From positions 1-64,000 of the forward strand of contig PQAH01000201.1 in assembly GCA_003105195.1 (NCBI GenBank): a stretch of 64,000 nucleotides of DNA, read 5' to 3'. The position numbers and the translations under genes were made by a program. Origin of the DNA: Bradyrhizobiaceae bacterium. Lineage in GTDB: Bacteria > Pseudomonadota > Alphaproteobacteria > Rhizobiales > Xanthobacteraceae. This document shows positions 41,172 to 49,900 of this stretch, one piece after another (positions within the stretch are counted from its first letter, which is position 1; the number at the start of each line of letters is the position of its first letter). Below the pieces are notes generated by a model that saw only the letters and a list, made by a program, of their open reading frames with translations, was not told the DNA's origin and ran no database searches.

Positions 41172-42292
41172 CCCTGCCCCGCCATCAGCGGCCGCCAGAC
41201 CTCCTCAAGGTGACGGCGGCCGACCACCGACCAGTCCGCGACCTTGACGGCCTCCCGCGCCGCGACTTTCAGCGCGGCCGCATGCGCGGGGAGCGCCAGC
41301 AGCTCGCGCGCCCGGGTCGCGATCGCCTCGACGTCGTCGACCGCGACCAGCGCGCCGGTCTCGCCGTCGCGAATCAGGTCGGGCGCCATGCCGACGCGCG
41401 TGGAGACGACCGGGACGCCCGAGGCCATGCTCTCCATCAGGGCCATGGGTCCGCCCTCCTCGCGGCTGGTGACCAGATAGAGATCGAGGGCGTGGTAGAG
41501 GCGCGCGAGCGCGTCGCGGTCGGCCGCATAGTCGTGGGCGAAGCGCACGCCGAGGCGGTCGAGGCCGCTCTTGACGTAGCCGCGCGCCGGCCCGGAGAGC
41601 AGCACGAAGACCGGCAGGTCCTTGGCGAGCCGCGCGACGGCGGCGAGGAAGACGTCGGGTCCCTTGACGGGCTTCGGCTCCGCGCCGTCGCCCCAGCCGA
41701 CGCCGTCCTTCTGGAAGGAGCCGATGACGATCTCCCGGTCGCGGATGCCGAAGCGTGCGCGGGCTTCGCGCCGCTGTTCCGGGGTGGGCGGCAGGAAGCG
41801 ATCGGTCTCGCAGCCGATCGGGATCTGAACGATCTTGCCGGCGGGGACGCCCCAGGACAGGAGCCGTTCGCGCACCAGGGAGGCGGAGGCGACGATGCGG
41901 TCGAGGCGCGGCACCGTCTCGAGGAAGCGCGCGATGTGCGCGGCCACCTCCGGGCCGTCCTCCGGCTTGCCGTGGAAGAACGTGGTCACGAAGCGGCAGC
42001 GCGGCGAGAGGAAACGCCCCCACGCCACCCATTGATACTGCGAGCCGAACTCGACCACGCCGGAGGTGAGCGCGGCCGGGTCGGTCGTGGTCCAGGCGGT
42101 GCCGGGCGCGATCCGGTTGGCGGCCTCGGCCGTGAAGGTGCCCCACCAGCGGATCGCCCAGTCGGCGCGCTCGATGACGATGCCGACCGGCGGGCGCGCG
42201 GGGGCGAGGCCGGCGCCGGCGAGCGCGCGGCGGCCGAACGCGCTCGCCGCATAGCCGGCCACCTTGAGGCGCGAGATCAGCGGGGCGTTCAC
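41168..42292 (-). CDS. Family 4 glycosyltransferase
   Basis: The 374-residue GT-B protein shows IVIGSFQKDGVGWGDGAEPK, DLYLVTSREEGGPMALMESMASG and VPVVSTRVGMAPDLIRDGE. It is clearly a retaining-type GT4, and distinct in sequence from the adjacent GT4. It starts 4 bp inside the Gmd-paralogue stop. Confidence 0.87.
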   Translation of the reverse strand: MNAPLISRLKVAGYAASAFGRRALAGAGLAPARPPVGIVIERADWAIRWWGTFTAEAANRIAPGTAWTTTDPAALTSGVVEFGSQYQWVAWGRFLSPRCRFVTTFFHGKPEDGPEVAAHIARFLETVPRLDRIVASASLVRERLLSWGVPAGKIVQIPIGCETDRFLPPTPEQRREARARFGIRDREIVIGSFQKDGVGWGDGAEPKPVKGPDVFLAAVARLAKDLPVFVLLSGPARGYVKSGLDRLGVRFAHDYAADRDALARLYHALDLYLVTSREEGGPMALMESMASGVPVVSTRVGMAPDLIRDGETGALVAVDDVEAIATRARELLALPAHAAALKVAAREAVKVADWSVVGRRHLEEVWRPLMAGQG

Positions 42293-43263
42293 GACACGGC
42301 CCCCGCCCCTTCACGCTCGGCGCGCAGCATGCGCGCGACCAGCCCATGGAAATCGACCTTGGGCGTCCAGCCGAGCAGCCGCGCGGCCTTGCCGGCATCG
42401 CCGAGCGAACAGGCGATGTCGGTCGGGCGCGCGAGCGCGGGGTCGCGGTCGACGTGATCGCGCCAATCGAGGCCCGCCTCCGCGAAGGCGGCGGCGACGA
42501 AGTCCTCGAGCCGGTGCGCGACGCCGGTCGCGACGACGAAGTCCTCCGGGCGCTCCTGCTGCAGCATCGCCCACATGGCCTCGACATAGTCCGGCGCCCA
42601 GCCCCAGTCGCGGCGGACCGCGAGGTTGCCGAGCTTCAGCCGCTCGCGGCTTCCCGCCGCGATGCGCGCGGCCGCCGCCGTGATCTTGCGGGTGACGAAG
42701 CGGTCCGGGCGCAGCGGCGACTCGTGGTTGAACAGGAGCCCCGAACAGGCGAAGAGCCCGTAGGCCTCGCGGTAGTTGGCCGTGAGCGCGACCGCGGCCG
42801 CCTTGGCGACGCCGTAGGGGCTGCGCGGGCGGAAGGCCGTGAGCTCGTTCGCGGGCGCGTCGCCGGTGTCGCCGAAGCATTCGGAGGAGCCGGCATTGTA
42901 GAAGCGGATCGCGGGATCGATGAAGCGGACGGCCTCGAGCAGGTTGAGGCTGCCGTTGACGATGCTCTCGATGGTCTCGGCCGGGGCGGCGAACGACATG
43001 GCGACCGAGGACTGTCCGGAAAGATTGTAGATCTCCTGCGGCCGGATCCGGTCGACCGCCTGGACCACCGAGCGCGGGTCGTTGGGCGAGATCGAGTGCA
43101 GCCGCACCTTGTCGCGAATGCCGAGCGCCTCGAGACGGTGCAGCGAAACAACTTCGGCGTCCCGCGAGGCGCCGTGGACCTCGTAGCCGTGGGCGAGCAG
43201 CAGGCGCGCCAGATAGGCGCCGTCCTGGCCGCTGACACCGATCACGAGCGCGCGCCGGGGCAT
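42289..43263 (-). CDS. GDP-mannose 4,6-dehydratase paralogue
   Basis: The 324-residue SDR has [47 protein letters not shown] and the active-site YGVAK; these are Gmd features. It is shorter than the gmd product at 35882-36949, lacks the RRRSSSFNT substrate loop (DAEVVSLHRLE instead) and has SSECFG in place of TSELYG. It could dehydrate GDP-mannose for a second 6-deoxyhexose (for example rhamnose or a perosamine-type sugar) or use another nucleotide sugar. Confidence 0.85.
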   Translation of the reverse strand: MPRRALVIGVSGQDGAYLARLLLAHGYEVHGASRDAEVVSLHRLEALGIRDKVRLHSISPNDPRSVVQAVDRIRPQEIYNLSGQSSVAMSFAAPAETIESIVNGSLNLLEAVRFIDPAIRFYNAGSSECFGDTGDAPANELTAFRPRSPYGVAKAAAVALTANYREAYGLFACSGLLFNHESPLRPDRFVTRKITAAAARIAAGSRERLKLGNLAVRRDWGWAPDYVEAMWAMLQQERPEDFVVATGVAHRLEDFVAAAFAEAGLDWRDHVDRDPALARPTDIACSLGDAGKAARLLGWTPKVDFHGLVARMLRAEREGAGAVS

Positions 43264-43264
43264 G

Positions 43265-44281
43265 TCAGGGCGAGATCCGGGCGAGCATCGCCGTCACGGG
43301 GGCGCGCCAGGGACGCCGGCGCGCCGCAATGCTGCTGCGGTCGGCATGGAGGCGCTCGAAGAGATCCACGTAGCGGTGCGACATCCGCTCGGCGGTGTGC
43401 GGATAGGCCGCCATCCGCCGTTTCCAGCCGGGATAGGACGCGAGCATGCGCGTGAGCGCAGCCGCCACGTCCGACGGACCGTCGAACGGCTCTCCGTATC
43501 CCTCGCAGTATTCCGGAAGCGCGCCGCTGCGACGGTAGATCAGGGGCAGGCCGACCAGGGCGCCCTCGATGTGATGCATGCCGGCCGGCTCGTTGACGGA
43601 GGCGCTGAGGTAGACGTGATGATCCGCGAGCGCGGCGGCGAGCGCGGCGCCGTCCAGCGGCGGCATTCGCGTCGAATTCGCCAGCGTCACGTCGGCCGGC
43701 AGGTTGCCGATGCAGGTCAGATGGATCCGGTCGCGCCAGGCCGCCTCCCCGGCGAGCGCGTCGACCTTGCGGTACACGTCCCATCCCTTGTTGGCGTGAG
43801 CGCCCCAGTGGTGAGTGACGATCCGCAGGGGCTCGCCGACGTCCCATGTCCTGGCGCTGCCGCGGCGAAAGATCCGCTCGTCGGCGCCGTTCAGGATCAC
43901 GGTGGCATCGGACTCCCGCCGCCAGAGATCGAGATCCCTGAGCCAGCTGGCGATGAACACGGTGTGGTCCGCGCAGTAGTTCGCCCAGCGCAACCGCGCA
44001 TTGATCGTCGACGTGCCCTTGCGCTCGTCGCACTCGTTGATCCGATGGACGATCAGCAATTCCGGGTGCCGGCGCTGTTGCGCCATGGCCTGGCCGGGCG
44101 TGAAGCTGAGCTGCGGATTGCGCCGGCGCGGATCGATGATCAGCGCCAGGTCCACCCGGTCGTCCAGCTCGAAGGCGACCTGGTGGCCGCGATGCTGCAG
44201 GGTCTCGGCCAGGGATTGCACGAAGCGATTGCCGCCGCCCCATGGACCGTCGAGCGGCCGGGTGTTGATCGCGACCTTCAC
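43265..44281 (-). CDS. Glycosyltransferase, GT-B fold (family 1/4-like)
   Basis: The 338-residue protein starts MKVAINTRPLDGPWGGGNRF. The glycine-rich loop accepts the sugar donor in many GT4 enzymes. It has HVYLSASVNEPAGMHHIEGA and GLPLIYRRSGALPEYCEGYG in the donor domain. The specificity is unknown. It follows the upstream glycosyltransferase with a 4-bp overlap and precedes the Gmd paralogue by 1 bp. Confidence 0.82.
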   Translation of the reverse strand: MKVAINTRPLDGPWGGGNRFVQSLAETLQHRGHQVAFELDDRVDLALIIDPRRRNPQLSFTPGQAMAQQRRHPELLIVHRINECDERKGTSTINARLRWANYCADHTVFIASWLRDLDLWRRESDATVILNGADERIFRRGSARTWDVGEPLRIVTHHWGAHANKGWDVYRKVDALAGEAAWRDRIHLTCIGNLPADVTLANSTRMPPLDGAALAAALADHHVYLSASVNEPAGMHHIEGALVGLPLIYRRSGALPEYCEGYGEPFDGPSDVAAALTRMLASYPGWKRRMAAYPHTAERMSHRYVDLFERLHADRSSIAARRRPWRAPVTAMLARISP

Positions 44282-45462
44282 GCTTCACTCGATTGGTGCG
44301 CGGCGGCGGATGAACTACCCGGTTCCACCGCGGCCGCGATCGAGCGGACCTGCCGCGCCATCGCTTCGCTCGACACGTGCTCGACCTCCAGCATGCGGCG
44401 CGCGCGCGCCCCCATGGCCTCGGCTTCGGCGGGCCGTGCGAGCAGCGCGGCCACGGCCTCGGCGAGGGCGGCCGGGTCGCCCGGCGGCACCAGCCGGCAG
44501 GCCTCGTGGCGCCGCAGCTGCGCGGCGTCCCACAGGCCCCGGTTGGCGCTGAGCACGACGGGACGGCCGCAGGCCATGGCCTGGAGCGCGAAGCTCTGGC
44601 CGGAGGGCTGGATCGTCTCGCGCACCGGCACGACGACCAGGCGCGCGCGACGGATATGCTCCCGCATCTCCGGATCCGAAATGAGCATGTGGCGCCAGTC
44701 GCCGCGCAGCACGCGGATGTTCGCGCGGCGGGCCGTCACGGGCAGCGACGTGATGATGGTCAGGCGCGGAAACTCCTCGCGCCACGCCGCCACCAGGGTC
44801 GCGAAATCGCGGGCACGATCGTTGCCGACGCTGAGCACGTCCGCGTCGGCGGCCGGCGCGGCGCCGGGCGTCCAGAAGCCGAGATCGGGACCGAACACGA
44901 AGTCCCGGATCGCGAGACCGGGCGGCATGACGGCCCGCAGCCATTCGGCCTCGGGGCGGGACAGCACGGCGAGCGTCGCGCCCGACAAGGCGCGCGCGAG
45001 AGCACGCCGGCGCAGCCGCGGCGCCTCCGGTTCGATCAACCCCATGGTCATCACCACGACCCGCGGGCGCGCTCCGGCGAGCTGCCGCGCGGCCGAGAAG
45101 GCGAGACCGAGCGAGTGAGTGGTGCACACCAGCACGTCGAAGGATGCGAGATGCGACCGCAAGGCGCGGCCGGCCTGCAGCGTGAGGCGCGGGGACGGGC
45201 CGATGCGCGCCCCGACCCGCGCGGACAAGGCCTCGGCAAGCCGCCCCCAGGGCGCGATGCCGAGGTCCGCCTCCTCGAACAGGAAAACCGGCTGCCCGGC
45301 CCGCGCCAGCTCGGCATATCCGTACAGGAACTCGGTGGGCCCGTCCGCCAGCCGCGCGTGGCGCCCCGCGCGGGTGATGAACGCGGTGCGGGGCATGGGC
45401 GCGGCCGAATCCTGCGGGGCAATGGCCGGGTCGCTGCGCATCTCCGCCAGCGCTCGTGTCAT
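44278..45462 (-). CDS. Glycosyltransferase, GT-B fold
   Basis: The 394-residue protein has a typical C-terminal GT1/GT4 half: ADVLSVGNDRARDFATLVAA, VVVPVRETIQPSGQSFALQAMACGRPVVLS and LVPPGDPAALAEAVAALL. The N-terminal domain contains VLVCTTHSLGLAFSA. The sugar is unknown. It overlaps the FkbM-type gene by 4 bp. Confidence 0.83.
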   Translation of the reverse strand: MTRALAEMRSDPAIAPQDSAAPMPRTAFITRAGRHARLADGPTEFLYGYAELARAGQPVFLFEEADLGIAPWGRLAEALSARVGARIGPSPRLTLQAGRALRSHLASFDVLVCTTHSLGLAFSAARQLAGARPRVVVMTMGLIEPEAPRLRRRALARALSGATLAVLSRPEAEWLRAVMPPGLAIRDFVFGPDLGFWTPGAAPAADADVLSVGNDRARDFATLVAAWREEFPRLTIITSLPVTARRANIRVLRGDWRHMLISDPEMREHIRRARLVVVPVRETIQPSGQSFALQAMACGRPVVLSANRGLWDAAQLRRHEACRLVPPGDPAALAEAVAALLARPAEAEAMGARARRMLEVEHVSSEAMARQVRSIAAAVEPGSSSAAAHQSSEA

Positions 45463-46295
45463 GGCGAAGCCGCGCCCGCGCCGGGCGCGAAACTGCCCTG
45501 CTTGACGTACCAGGCCTCGAATTGAGACCAGTCGGGCAAGGTCTGGCGATACCCCTTCGCCGAGAGCAGCGCGTGCAGCTTCGCCTGGTTGGGGCCGTGG
45601 TTGTGCTCGACCGTGATCAGGCGCACGTCGTGGGACCCGAAATCGAAAGCTTCGAGGATCTCGTATTCGCTGCCCTCGGTGTCGATGCTCAGGTAGTCGA
45701 CGACCCGGGGGGCGCCGTGCGCCTTCAGCAGGTCCAGCAGCGAGATCGTCTCGAGGCGGTGCGTCTCGTGCTGCCGGCGGCGGCTCGCGTGATAGTCGCT
45801 GTCGGCATAGCGCCCGATCGTCGAGAGCTCGGGGACCGACGCCGCCCAGAACTCGACCGTCTCGCCGCTCCGGGCGGCCACGCAGCGATCGCTGATCGAG
45901 GAGCGCGTCCGCTTCTTCAGGGCCTCGTGGTGGCGCGGGTCGGGCTCCGCAAGGATCCCGCTCCAGCCGTAGGTGCGTTCCAGCAGGTACGTGTTGCTGA
46001 GATGCTCCCCATCGAAGGCGCCGATCTCCACGAAGAAACCGTTCCTCAGGAAGTTCGTCTGCTCGAGCACCCAGAGATCCTGGAACAGCTGGGCGCGCGA
46101 TTCACCGACGCGGCTGAGCACCGTGAACAGCATCCGCGCCTCGGGCGCGGCCGCCCCGGCCTGGAAGCGTGGGTCCATGCGCAACCGGTCGATCAGGCGC
46201 GGTGCGAGCGCCAGTGGCCGCCTCGCGAACAGCGCCGAGATCAGAACGCTCTTCGTCGCCCTCTTTACGGCCGTGAACACACGCGCTCCCCGCAA
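45459..46295 (-). CDS. FkbM family methyltransferase
   Basis: The 278-residue protein has FVEIGAFDGEHLSNTYLLER, YGWSGILAEPDPRHHEALKK and VVDYLSIDTEGSEYEIL, the signatures of FkbM O-methyltransferases. It probably methylates a hydroxyl of the glycan. It is the first gene after a 91-bp gap, so a secondary promoter may lie between 46296 and 46386. Confidence 0.88.
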   Translation of the reverse strand: MRGARVFTAVKRATKSVLISALFARRPLALAPRLIDRLRMDPRFQAGAAAPEARMLFTVLSRVGESRAQLFQDLWVLEQTNFLRNGFFVEIGAFDGEHLSNTYLLERTYGWSGILAEPDPRHHEALKKRTRSSISDRCVAARSGETVEFWAASVPELSTIGRYADSDYHASRRRQHETHRLETISLLDLLKAHGAPRVVDYLSIDTEGSEYEILEAFDFGSHDVRLITVEHNHGPNQAKLHALLSAKGYRQTLPDWSQFEAWYVKQGSFAPGAGAASP

Positions 46296-46386
46296 TGCGC
46301 CATGCCACGGTCGGCGGACTGACCGCGGCCCGCAGGATGCCGTACATGCTGCCGCAGCAGCTGACGCCGAATGTCGGACGCGATGA

Positions 46387-47166
46387 TCACGCGACGCTCT
46401 TGTGGAACCACGCGATGTACTTGCGGTTCTGCAAGTACCGCTTGGGATTTTCCCGTTTCAGAAGAAGGCCGTTCGCCCAGGGCTTGCGGGCCTTGACGTA
46501 CTCGATGACCCGGAACGGTGCGAAGTCCTCGTTGCGGAGCGCCGGATCGCTACCGTCGGGCACCATGATGTCGTCGCTGAGCAGCCAGCCGCCGGCGCGC
46601 AGGCGGCCGAGACAATAGGCATGGTCCCAGGCGACCTCCGGGTAGTGGTGCCCGGCATCGAGCCAGACGAGGTCGAAGCACGGCAAGTCCAGGGCGGGCA
46701 GATCGAAGGTGTTCGCCCGGATCTGCCGGATGTTGGCGTGAGGCGCGAAGCGCGCGGTCATGTCCGCGTCGCGCTTCGCGCTGTCGCCGTGCCAGGTCGC
46801 GAGCAGGGGATCGTCCGCCGGCAGCTCGACCGTATGGATCGTCGCGCGGGGAAAGAGCGTGGCGAGATGGATCGTCGCCTCGCCGTGCAGGGTGCCGAGC
46901 TCGAGAATGTTGGCGGGATCGAAGCCGGACATCTGCAGGGCCGTGAAGGCGAGCCGGTGGACGCTCTCGTCGTCGTCGGTGCGCAGGCCGAGGGCGGCCG
47001 ACAGCTCGCGGTGCCGTCGGCGGACCGCCTGCTGGTCGACGCCCAGCATGCCGAAGAAGGCGTCGTTCGCGCGACGCGCCTTTTGCACGACGTCGTCCGG
47101 AATCGGGACCCGTCCGTTCCGACGTCTCCGCCAGCGGCCCTTGACGCGTTCCAGCAGGTTCAGCAC
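46387..47166 (-). CDS. Class I methyltransferase of the cephalosporin hydroxylase/macrocin O-methyltransferase type
   Basis: The 259-residue protein has ILELGTLHGEATIHLATLFP as SAM-binding motif and LVWLDAGHHYPEVAWDHAYC, similar to TylF/CmcI-like or class-24 methyltransferases. The N terminus is basic (RRRRNGR). The substrate is unknown, likely a sugar given the context. Confidence 0.72.
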   Translation of the reverse strand: MLNLLERVKGRWRRRRNGRVPIPDDVVQKARRANDAFFGMLGVDQQAVRRRHRELSAALGLRTDDDESVHRLAFTALQMSGFDPANILELGTLHGEATIHLATLFPRATIHTVELPADDPLLATWHGDSAKRDADMTARFAPHANIRQIRANTFDLPALDLPCFDLVWLDAGHHYPEVAWDHAYCLGRLRAGGWLLSDDIMVPDGSDPALRNEDFAPFRVIEYVKARKPWANGLLLKRENPKRYLQNRKYIAWFHKSVA

Positions 47167-47230
47167 ACGAATCTCCTCCTCGGCTGCAGAGATCGTCGGG
47201 TCACGGCCGTCCGTGACGATCCGTCGACCC

Positions 47231-47980
47231 CTACGCGATCACCGGCTCGGGCAGGGCCAGCTTGCCACGCTCGAGCAGGAACTCGACGAATTCCCAATCC
47301 GCCGGCGTATTGACGTCGACGCCTTCGTGGCCCTCGGTGACGAAGGGGATCACGATCTCGCCCGCGATGCTGCGACCCTCGAGCGCCGTCGCGACGCGGG
47401 CGATCTCGAGGCTGGCATTCTGCACGTAGATTTCCGGGAGCGCCGCGTACTGGTTCGAGTGCCAGGGCGTGTCGCCGATCCGGAACGGCAGCAGCGGATA
47501 CATGACCTCGCCGCGAATGACCCACATCTTGCCGGGATGCTCTCCGCAGGGCTGGACGGCGCGCAGCGAATGCGCCTCGGGATGGCGCAGGAACAGCTGC
47601 CAGGCGCGGCGCACCGTATCGTCGGTGCGGAAGGGGTTGGTCGGACGCAGGATCGAGAAGCAGTCGAAACATCGCCCGCCGGCCGCCAGCCGCTCGAGGG
47701 TGTCGACGACCCACTCGATGTCCGGCGAGGTGTCGGTGGCGAGCTGCGGCGGGCGCAGGAACGGTACCTCGGCGCCGTAGCGGACCGCGATCTCGGCGGT
47801 CTCGGCATCGTCGGTCGAGACGACGACCGCATCGAACACGCCGCTGCGGCGGGCCGCGGCGAGCGAATAGGCGATGAGCGGATGGCCGGCGAGCGAACGG
47901 ACGTTCTTCCGCGGCACGCGCTTGGAGCCGCCGCGGGCCGGGACCAGCGCGACCGCACGCGGCCGGGCGGGATCGGTCAT
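47231..47980 (-). CDS. Acylneuraminate cytidylyltransferase-like enzyme (NeuA/PseF/LegF type)
   Basis: The 249-residue nucleotidyltransferase has the CTP-binding signature LVPARGGSKRVPRKNVRSLA, then VVVSTDD and SILRPTNPFRT. It should activate a nonulosonic acid with CMP. It is 34 bp after the SDR gene and forms a cassette with it and the NeuB-like synthase. It could also be the true CMP-pseudaminate synthetase, as the Pse gene block itself has only an SpsF-like candidate. Confidence 0.88.
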   Translation of the reverse strand: MTDPARPRAVALVPARGGSKRVPRKNVRSLAGHPLIAYSLAAARRSGVFDAVVVSTDDAETAEIAVRYGAEVPFLRPPQLATDTSPDIEWVVDTLERLAAGGRCFDCFSILRPTNPFRTDDTVRRAWQLFLRHPEAHSLRAVQPCGEHPGKMWVIRGEVMYPLLPFRIGDTPWHSNQYAALPEIYVQNASLEIARVATALEGRSIAGEIVIPFVTEGHEGVDVNTPADWEFVEFLLERGKLALPEPVIA

Positions 47981-48014
47981 CGTTCACCGCCCGAGACGAA
48001 GGCCACGCCGGAGC

Positions 48015-48833
48015 TCACCACGCGGTCCATCCGCCGTCGGCCACCAGGTTCGCGCCCGTGACATAGGAGGCCGCGTCGGAGACGAGGAACAGGAGCGGGC
48101 CGACCGCCTCCTCGCGCCGCGCCATGCGGCCGAGCGGCATGCGCTCGCAATAGGCCTTCAGGAACTCCGGGTGCTGGTCGTCGAACACGCCGGCCAGCGT
48201 GAGCGTGTTCACGCGCACGCCGGCACGCGCCCAATAGGTCGCGAGGTAGCGCGTGAGATTGAGGATCGCGGACTTCGAGACCGAGTATCCGACCGGCTTG
48301 TAGAAGTCCTCGCCGCCGCGGCGGCGGTACCCGTAGATGTCCTGGACCGGCGAGAGCAGGCCGTAGATCGACGAGATGTTCACGATCGCGCCCCGCCCTG
48401 CCCGCGCCATGCGACCGCCGACGACCTGGCAACAGTGCACCGCGCCCTTGACGTTGACGTCCAAGATCCGGTCGAGCGACTCGGCCGGATAGGTCTCGAA
48501 CGGGCCGTTCTCCGAAAGGGGCGCGTCGGGCGGCGCATCGATGGCGGCGTTGTTGACCAGGATGTGCGGCACGCCCCAGGCCGCCGTGACGGCGTCGACC
48601 GCCTGCTCGAGCGCGCCGCGATCCGTGATGTCGGCCGGGAAGGCGGCGACGCGTCCGGCCGCGAGATGCGCGACGAACGCGGCATCGCCCGCCGGCGCAT
48701 CCGCGATGGTGTCGACGACCGCGACGCGCGCGCCGCGCTCGGCGAGCGCGCACGCATAGGCGCGGCCAAGCTTCCCCATGCCGCCGGTCACGACGGCAAC
48801 GCGGTCCGTGAAATCGAAGAGGGGATCGCTCAT
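48015..48833 (-). CDS. Short-chain dehydrogenase/reductase in nonulosonate cassette
   Basis: The 272-residue classical SDR has the cofactor motif VVTGGMGKLGRAYA, ILVNNAAID, catalytic Ser in NISSIYG and Tyr/Lys in YSVSKSAILN, ending VTGANLVADGGWTAW. It overlaps the NeuB-like gene by 4 bp and precedes the NeuA-like gene, so it probably reduces or epimerises a nonulosonic acid or its precursor. Confidence 0.88.
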   Translation of the reverse strand: MSDPLFDFTDRVAVVTGGMGKLGRAYACALAERGARVAVVDTIADAPAGDAAFVAHLAAGRVAAFPADITDRGALEQAVDAVTAAWGVPHILVNNAAIDAPPDAPLSENGPFETYPAESLDRILDVNVKGAVHCCQVVGGRMARAGRGAIVNISSIYGLLSPVQDIYGYRRRGGEDFYKPVGYSVSKSAILNLTRYLATYWARAGVRVNTLTLAGVFDDQHPEFLKAYCERMPLGRMARREEAVGPLLFLVSDAASYVTGANLVADGGWTAW

Positions 48834-49900
48834 TCGGCCGCACGCCGCTGGTCGGAGAGCATTTCGAGGGTGATGTCGGCTTCTACCGCGAGCGGCACAT
48901 TCAACCTGCGTCCCACCACCTCGTCATAGTGCATCGCCGAGAGTCCGTCGCCCGGAGAGCGCATCTCCACGTCCGCCGGATCCAGGACGTGACCGGCCGG
49001 GAGCGCGCGCGCCGCCACCAGCTTCTTGCTCATCTTGACGATGGGGTCCACTTCCGCCGGATAGACCTTCTTGACGCCGTCGCCGAGCGCGACCTGCGCG
49101 CGGTGGAGGTCGCGCACGAGCTTGGTCATTCCGCCGGGCTCGAGCGAGAAGGCCTGGTCGGTCCCCTTGAGCGCGCGATTCAGGGTGAAGTGCTTCTCGA
49201 TGACCCGTGCGCCCAGAACGTATCCGACCAGCGCCATGGCAATGCCGCTGTCGTGAGAGGACAGGCCGATGATGGCTTCCGGGAACTCGCGCCGGTAGGT
49301 CTCGATCACGCGCAGGTCGAGCTGGTCGAACTCCGGCGGATAGCCGGAGGTGCACTGCATGATCACAAGCTGGCTGTTGATCGGCAGGATGAGCTCGTAG
49401 GCGCGCCGGACGTCGTCGAGCGTGGCGCCGCCGGTCGAGATGATGACCGGCTTGCCGAAGCGCGCGACGTGCCGGATCAACGGCAGCGTGCGCAGGTCGC
49501 CGGAGGCGATCTTGTAGGCCGGCGGATCGAACTGCGCCAGGAAGTCGGCGCTCGCGATGTCGAACGCGGTCGAGAACAGCGTGATCCCGACCTCCCGGGC
49601 GTATGCGGTGAGCTCGGCGAACTGCGCGCGGTCGAGCTCCAGCGCCTCGCGGTGCAGGCCATAGGTCGCGCCGTAGCTGTTGCGGTTCTCGTAGGGCCGG
49701 TCGAACGCCTCCCGGGTGTAGAGGGTCCGGTTGTGCCGCTTCTGGAACTTGACCGCATCGGCACCCGCGAGCTTGGCGGCGCGGATGATATCGCGCGCCT
49801 TGGCCAGATCGCCCTGATGGTTGGCGCCGATCTCGGCGATCACGTAGCAGGGAGCCTGCTCGCCGATGGTCCGGCCGTCGATCACGATTTCTCTTGGCAT
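48830..49900 (-). CDS. N-acetylneuraminate synthase-like enzyme (second NeuB homologue)
   Basis: The 356-residue enzyme has a TIM-barrel NeuB domain (CYVIAEIGANHQGDLAKARD, ADAVKFQKR, YKIASGDL, IISTGG, IGLSSHDSG, IEKHFTLNR) and a C-terminal SAF/antifreeze-like domain (about 285-345). It condenses phosphoenolpyruvate with a six-carbon sugar. It is clearly different from the PseI-like gene at 56181-57254. Start ATG 49900 overlaps the upstream gene by 19 bp. Confidence 0.9.
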   Translation of the reverse strand: MPREIVIDGRTIGEQAPCYVIAEIGANHQGDLAKARDIIRAAKLAGADAVKFQKRHNRTLYTREAFDRPYENRNSYGATYGLHREALELDRAQFAELTAYAREVGITLFSTAFDIASADFLAQFDPPAYKIASGDLRTLPLIRHVARFGKPVIISTGGATLDDVRRAYELILPINSQLVIMQCTSGYPPEFDQLDLRVIETYRREFPEAIIGLSSHDSGIAMALVGYVLGARVIEKHFTLNRALKGTDQAFSLEPGGMTKLVRDLHRAQVALGDGVKKVYPAEVDPIVKMSKKLVAARALPAGHVLDPADVEMRSPGDGLSAMHYDEVVGRRLNVPLAVEADITLEMLSDQRRAAE

